Shown here piece after piece: positions 61,081-64,000 of a DNA stretch of 64,000 nt (within the stretch, counting starts at the first letter, position 1; each line of letters begins with the position of its first letter). Source of the stretch: Brevundimonas mediterranea (GTDB lineage: Bacteria > Pseudomonadota > Alphaproteobacteria > Caulobacterales > Caulobacteraceae). The notes beneath the pieces were generated by a model. It saw only the letters and a list, made by a program, of their open reading frames with translations. It did no database searches and was not told the DNA's origin. Location: positions 1,728,062 to 1,792,061 of the forward strand of contig NZ_JACIDA010000001.1 in the NCBI RefSeq assembly GCF_014196125.1, given 5' to 3'. The translations under genes were made by a program, and so were the position numbers.

Positions 61081-62238
61081 TCAGCCTTCGATCGAGATCA
61101 CAGGCCCGGCTTCGGGCGCGACTTGGCGACGCTGCGTCCGACGTTCCTTCAGCCAGGCGCGGATACGCGACTGGATCCGGTCGTCAACGGCAAAGTGGAA
61201 GGCGAAGGCGAAGGCGACCGCCGCCAGGACGCCGCCGCCCCACAACGCCCACTGCACCGGCTCGGACAGGGCGAATCGGACGACGGCGACATTGACCACG
61301 CCGAACCAGGCGATGCGGACCACCTCGTTGGAAATGAACATGGAGAAGGAGACCATGGCGGCGGTCTCCACCAGTTTCGACGGCTTGCGCACGGGCACGG
61401 CGCCGGCGGCCAGGATGATGACCGAGATCATGGCCAGGGAGATCAGGGCGTTCTTGTCGAAATACTGGGCGACCGCCAGGCCGCAGAAGGCGGCCACACC
61501 GGCCCAGCCGGCCAGGCGCGGATCAATCCAGACCTTCTGGGCGAACCAGGCCAGGCTCATGCCCAGGAAGAACAGCGGCAGGGCGCGGATGAAGCCGTAG
61601 CCCATCGGCATCTGATAGACGGGATAGCCCAGCAGGCTCCAGCACAGCTGATTGGCGACCAGATAGGCGCCGATCCCCGCACCCAGCGCGGCCCACGGCC
61701 CCAGACGCATCAGGCCCCGAATGATCCAGGGGAAGCACAGGTAGCAGCCGATCAGGGCCGAGATCGACCAGGTCGGCGCGTTCCAGCCCAGCCCCCCATG
61801 AACACCGTAGGCCTGCAGCAGCAGCAGCTGGGCCGGCAACTGGTCCCAGCGGAACCATTCCGGATTGCGGGGCATGACCCCGGCCGTCAGGCTCAGGACC
61901 ACCAGGGCCGTCAGCGACAGCCCCATGATCAGATGGGCGGGAACCACGCGCAGGAACCGCTTCAGGAAGAAGTCGCCGGGCGACATCCGCCCCTTATCGA
62001 CAGCCGCCCCATAGACCCGCATCAGCACATAGCCGGAATCGATCAGGAAGAAGTTGGTCAGCAGAAAACCGCCCCGCTCGAACACCGGATGAAGGGCCTC
62101 GGCCAGCGGAACCGGACCGGCCGCCTGGTAGTGATGCAGGATGATCAGGAAAGCCACGATGAAACGCAGCGCGTCCAGCCAGCCGCCGCGCGCGATCGGA
62201 GTTGTCTCGTTTCGGGTCGAAAACAGGGTCCACGGCAT
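61081..62238 (-). CDS. Acyltransferase 3-family membrane protein
   Basis: A 385-residue protein with about ten helices. It starts with the typical WLDALRFIVAFLIILHHYQA, then FFLIDSGYVLMRVYG and FFLKRFLRVVPAHLIMGLSL, which are the marks of acyltransferase 3 proteins that move acyl groups to sugars or cell-wall components. The HHYQ histidine and the R-rich motif KRFLRVVPAH are present. The acceptor is not known. ATG 62238 is the start. It converges on dnaX. Confidence 0.9.
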   Translation of the reverse strand: MPWTLFSTRNETTPIARGGWLDALRFIVAFLIILHHYQAAGPVPLAEALHPVFERGGFLLTNFFLIDSGYVLMRVYGAAVDKGRMSPGDFFLKRFLRVVPAHLIMGLSLTALVVLSLTAGVMPRNPEWFRWDQLPAQLLLLQAYGVHGGLGWNAPTWSISALIGCYLCFPWIIRGLMRLGPWAALGAGIGAYLVANQLCWSLLGYPVYQMPMGYGFIRALPLFFLGMSLAWFAQKVWIDPRLAGWAGVAAFCGLAVAQYFDKNALISLAMISVIILAAGAVPVRKPSKLVETAAMVSFSMFISNEVVRIAWFGVVNVAVVRFALSEPVQWALWGGGVLAAVAFAFAFHFAVDDRIQSRIRAWLKERRTQRRQVAPEAGPVISIEG

Positions 62239-62294
62239 CGAAAACGCCTCCTACGATCCCCAGATCGCAAGAGACGGGCCGGAACGGAGAAACC

Positions 62295-62885
62295 TCAGCC
62301 GCGCACGAGGCGCAGGAACTCCTCGCGGGTGCGGGGGTCGTCGCGGACCACGCCGATCAGGTGGCTGGTGGTCAGGCTGGCGCCCGGCGCGTTGACGCCG
62401 CGCAAGGTCATGCAGCTGTGTTCGGCCTCAATGACCACGCCCACGCCATGCGGCTTCAGGACGGTCTGGATGGCCTCGGCGATCTCGGAGGTCATCTTCT
62501 CCTGGATCTGCAGGCGTCGGGCGAAGCCGCGCACCACGCGCGCCAGTTTGGAAATGCCGACAACGCGGTCGGTCGGCAGATAGGCGACATGCGCCTTGCC
62601 CACGACCGGCAGCATATGGTGCTCGCAGAAGCTGACGAACCGGATGTCTTTCAGGACCACCAGCTGGTCGTAGCCGCCCGTCTCCTCGAAGGTCTTCTCC
62701 AGATAGGACAGCGGATCGACCTCGTAGCCCGAAAACAGCTCGCGATAGCTGCGCGCCACCCGCGCCGGGGTTTCCAGCAAGCCCTCGCGGTCGGGATCGT
62801 CGCCCGCCCATTCGATCAGGGTGCGGACGGCGGCCTCGGCGTCGGCCTGGGTCAGTCGGGAGGCGGTCGGGGGCGCATCAGTCAT
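62295..62885 (-). CDS. folE: GTP cyclohydrolase I
   Basis: Opens the GTP ring for folate or pteridine synthesis. The 196-residue enzyme has the zinc ligands Cys87 and His90 in CEHHMLP and Cys158 in EHSCMTLRG, plus IQEKMTSEIAEAI. ATG 62885 is the normal start; the frame runs further upstream without conservation. It precedes the acyltransferase by 56 bp and is on the same strand. A CAGACGATTCAG word lies about 120 bp upstream. Confidence 0.95.
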   Translation of the reverse strand: MTDAPPTASRLTQADAEAAVRTLIEWAGDDPDREGLLETPARVARSYRELFSGYEVDPLSYLEKTFEETGGYDQLVVLKDIRFVSFCEHHMLPVVGKAHVAYLPTDRVVGISKLARVVRGFARRLQIQEKMTSEIAEAIQTVLKPHGVGVVIEAEHSCMTLRGVNAPGASLTTSHLIGVVRDDPRTREEFLRLVRG

Positions 62886-63023
62886 TGCGGGCCTATTAGC
62901 GAAGCGGAGCCGAGAAAGAAAAGCCTTCTTCCCGCCCATTACGCTGCGGCGACCGATTTGGACCCTCATGGACCTGGAAACGGCCAGAATATCTGAGCCG
63001 CCTGAATCGTCTGGATCATCGAT

Positions 63024-63071
63024 GAGGGAGGCGGCGGCGTCATTGAACGCCTGGAGCGAACCGCCTCCCTC
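63024..63071. terminator. Inverted repeat downstream of cheW
   Basis: GAGGGAGGCGG and CCGCCTCCCTC pair perfectly across a 26-base loop, 20 bp after the cheW stop. There is no clear T-run, so termination is uncertain. Confidence 0.45.
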
Positions 63072-63091
63072 ACCCGACCGGCCGACAACCG

Positions 63092-63601
63092 TCAGGCCGC
63101 GCGGTCGATGTTGGGGAGGGACGCCAGAGAGACGGTGTCGGTGCTGGACAGCAGTCGGGGCAGATCGATCAGGACGACGAAGCCGTCCTCGCGCCGCACC
63201 ACGCCCGAGATATAGTCCGAGCGCCACTTGATCCCGATGTCGGGCGACGGCTCGATCTGGTCGGCGCTGAAGACCGCCACCTCGAACACCCGGTCCGCCA
63301 CTAGGCCCAGACTGAGCACCCGGTCCTCCAGCGGAATATCCAGCACCAGGATGCGGGTGTTCAGCGTCGGCTCGGTCGGCGCCATGCCCAGGCGGATCCG
63401 AAGATCCGCCGTGGGAACCCCCTGCCCCCGCACGTCCGTCAGGCCCAGAAGATAGTCCGGACTGTTGGGGATGCGCGAGGGCGCCTGATAGGTCAGGATC
63501 TCCCGCACCAGGCCGACCGGAGCGGCGAAGAGTTCGTCGCCCAGGCCGAAGGTGACGTACTGCCCCTCAGAGGCGCCTTGCCCCTTGGCGGTTTCGGACA
63601 T
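63092..63601 (-). CDS. cheW: Chemotaxis coupling protein CheW
   Basis: Links chemoreceptors to CheA. The 169-residue protein is a single CheW domain: YVTFGLGDELFAAPVGLVREIL, IPNSPDYLLGLTDVRGQGVP, and RREDGFVVLIDLPRLLSS. Its ATG shares one base with the stop of the upstream receptor gene (TGATG), so the pair is translated together. It belongs to a second chemotaxis group, separate from the cheA operon at the left end. Confidence 0.93.
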   Translation of the reverse strand: MSETAKGQGASEGQYVTFGLGDELFAAPVGLVREILTYQAPSRIPNSPDYLLGLTDVRGQGVPTADLRIRLGMAPTEPTLNTRILVLDIPLEDRVLSLGLVADRVFEVAVFSADQIEPSPDIGIKWRSDYISGVVRREDGFVVLIDLPRLLSSTDTVSLASLPNIDRAA

Positions 63602-64000
63602 CAGGCGCTCTCCCGGAAGTCCATGTCCTCGGCGTCCGCGCCGCCGGTCGCCAGGTCCAGGGCGAAGCCCTTGGCGCGGGCCTGCTGGGCGTGGACGGCG
63701 GGCTTGGCCGGCGCAGCCTTGGGCGTCGGACGAGCCGCCGGTTTGGCGGGGGCCTTGAAGGTCGAGACGCGGGCTGGAGCCCGGGCCGGGACTCTTTCGG
63801 CGTCCGTGCGGAAGAAGGCGATCGAGGTCTGCAGTTCCTCGGCCTGGGCCGCCAGTTCCTCGGAGGTGGCCGACATTTCCTCGGCCGCACCGGCGTTCTG
63901 CTGGATCACCTTGTCCAGTTGCTGGATGGCCTCGTTGATCTGGCTGGCGCCGACGTCCTGCTCGCGGCAGGCGGCGCTGATCTCGGACACCAGTTCGGCG
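63601..64000 (-). CDS. Methyl-accepting chemotaxis protein, C-terminal part (start beyond window)
   Basis: The end of a chemoreceptor. The visible part is the coiled descending helix ([40 protein letters not shown]) followed by a Pro/Ala/Lys linker and the end [11 protein letters not shown]. It lacks the CheR-docking tail of the other receptor. The signalling tip and sensor lie to the right of the window. It is the upstream partner of cheW. Confidence 0.9.
   Translation of the reverse strand, partial: AELVSEISAACREQDVGASQINEAIQQLDKVIQQNAGAAEEMSATSEELAAQAEELQTSIAFFRTDAERVPARAPARVSTFKAPAKPAARPTPKAAPAKPAVHAQQARAKGFALDLATGGADAEDMDFRESA

Overview
The window is high-GC DNA from an alphaproteobacterium, most likely a Caulobacterales member close to Brevundimonas. 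This placement rests on gene order and protein character, not on a database search. The evidence includes a Caulobacter-type chemotaxis cluster (MCP, STAS protein, CheY, CheA), a Suv3-like helicase / S4 protein / FdxA / CarD block, an aroA-cmk-rpsA-ihfB block, a senC-regB-regA redox locus, and a DnaX with a glycine-rich linker. I see no prophage, insertion sequence or CRISPR array. The window is ordinary chromosome with several small local disturbances.

Layout. 1-4.3 kb: leftward chemotaxis operon. 4.7-6.8 kb: FixL/FixJ-like two-component pair, with the kinase broken by a one-base frameshift. 6.8-12.9 kb: helicase, a PadR-membrane protein pair, S4 protein, YceI, FdxA and CarD. 12.9-17 kb: small hypotheticals, ribosomal protein L28, an M1 aminopeptidase and a transglutaminase. 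17.3-24.4 kb: bacteriophytochrome kinase, DMT exporter, CspA, extensin-like protein, stand-alone CheD, a serine hydrolase and PPK2. 24.4-32 kb: an unusual repeat-bearing intergenic stretch, TldD, a TonB-dependent receptor, a POT peptide transporter and a GNAT-like protein. 32-38 kb: MscL, IHF-beta, S1, Cmk, an inserted toxin-antitoxin pair, AroA, an acidic TIGR02300 protein and tRNA-Ala. 38.4-50 kb: MscS channel, malate synthase G, membrane and peptidase-like proteins, RF3, SenC/RegB/RegA and tRNA-Gly. 50-56.5 kb: TraB/GumN protein, a small XRE-regulated membrane operon with twin palindromic operators, RmuC, RecR, YbaB, a RutE-like nitroreductase and a membrane cytochrome c. 56.6-64 kb: KdsB, NudC, SRP RNA, a lipoprotein gene broken by a 14-bp tandem duplication, DnaX, an acyltransferase, FolE, CheW and the end of another MCP.

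Themes. Environmental sensing is prominent: chemotaxis at both ends, a red-light sensor kinase, a FixLJ-like pair and RegBA redox control next to an Sco-type protein. The rest is mainly housekeeping: translation, replication and repair, LPS, folate and aromatic biosynthesis. The most notable items are (1) the XRE operon whose promoter sits between two identical perfect palindromes, (2) a RelE/HigB-type toxin-antitoxin pair inserted with near-zero spacing inside aroA-cmk, (3) the 14-bp duplication in the lipoprotein gene, (4) the single-C frameshift in the FixL-like kinase, and (5) the TTCAGAC repeat block upstream of tldD, part of which recurs upstream of folE.
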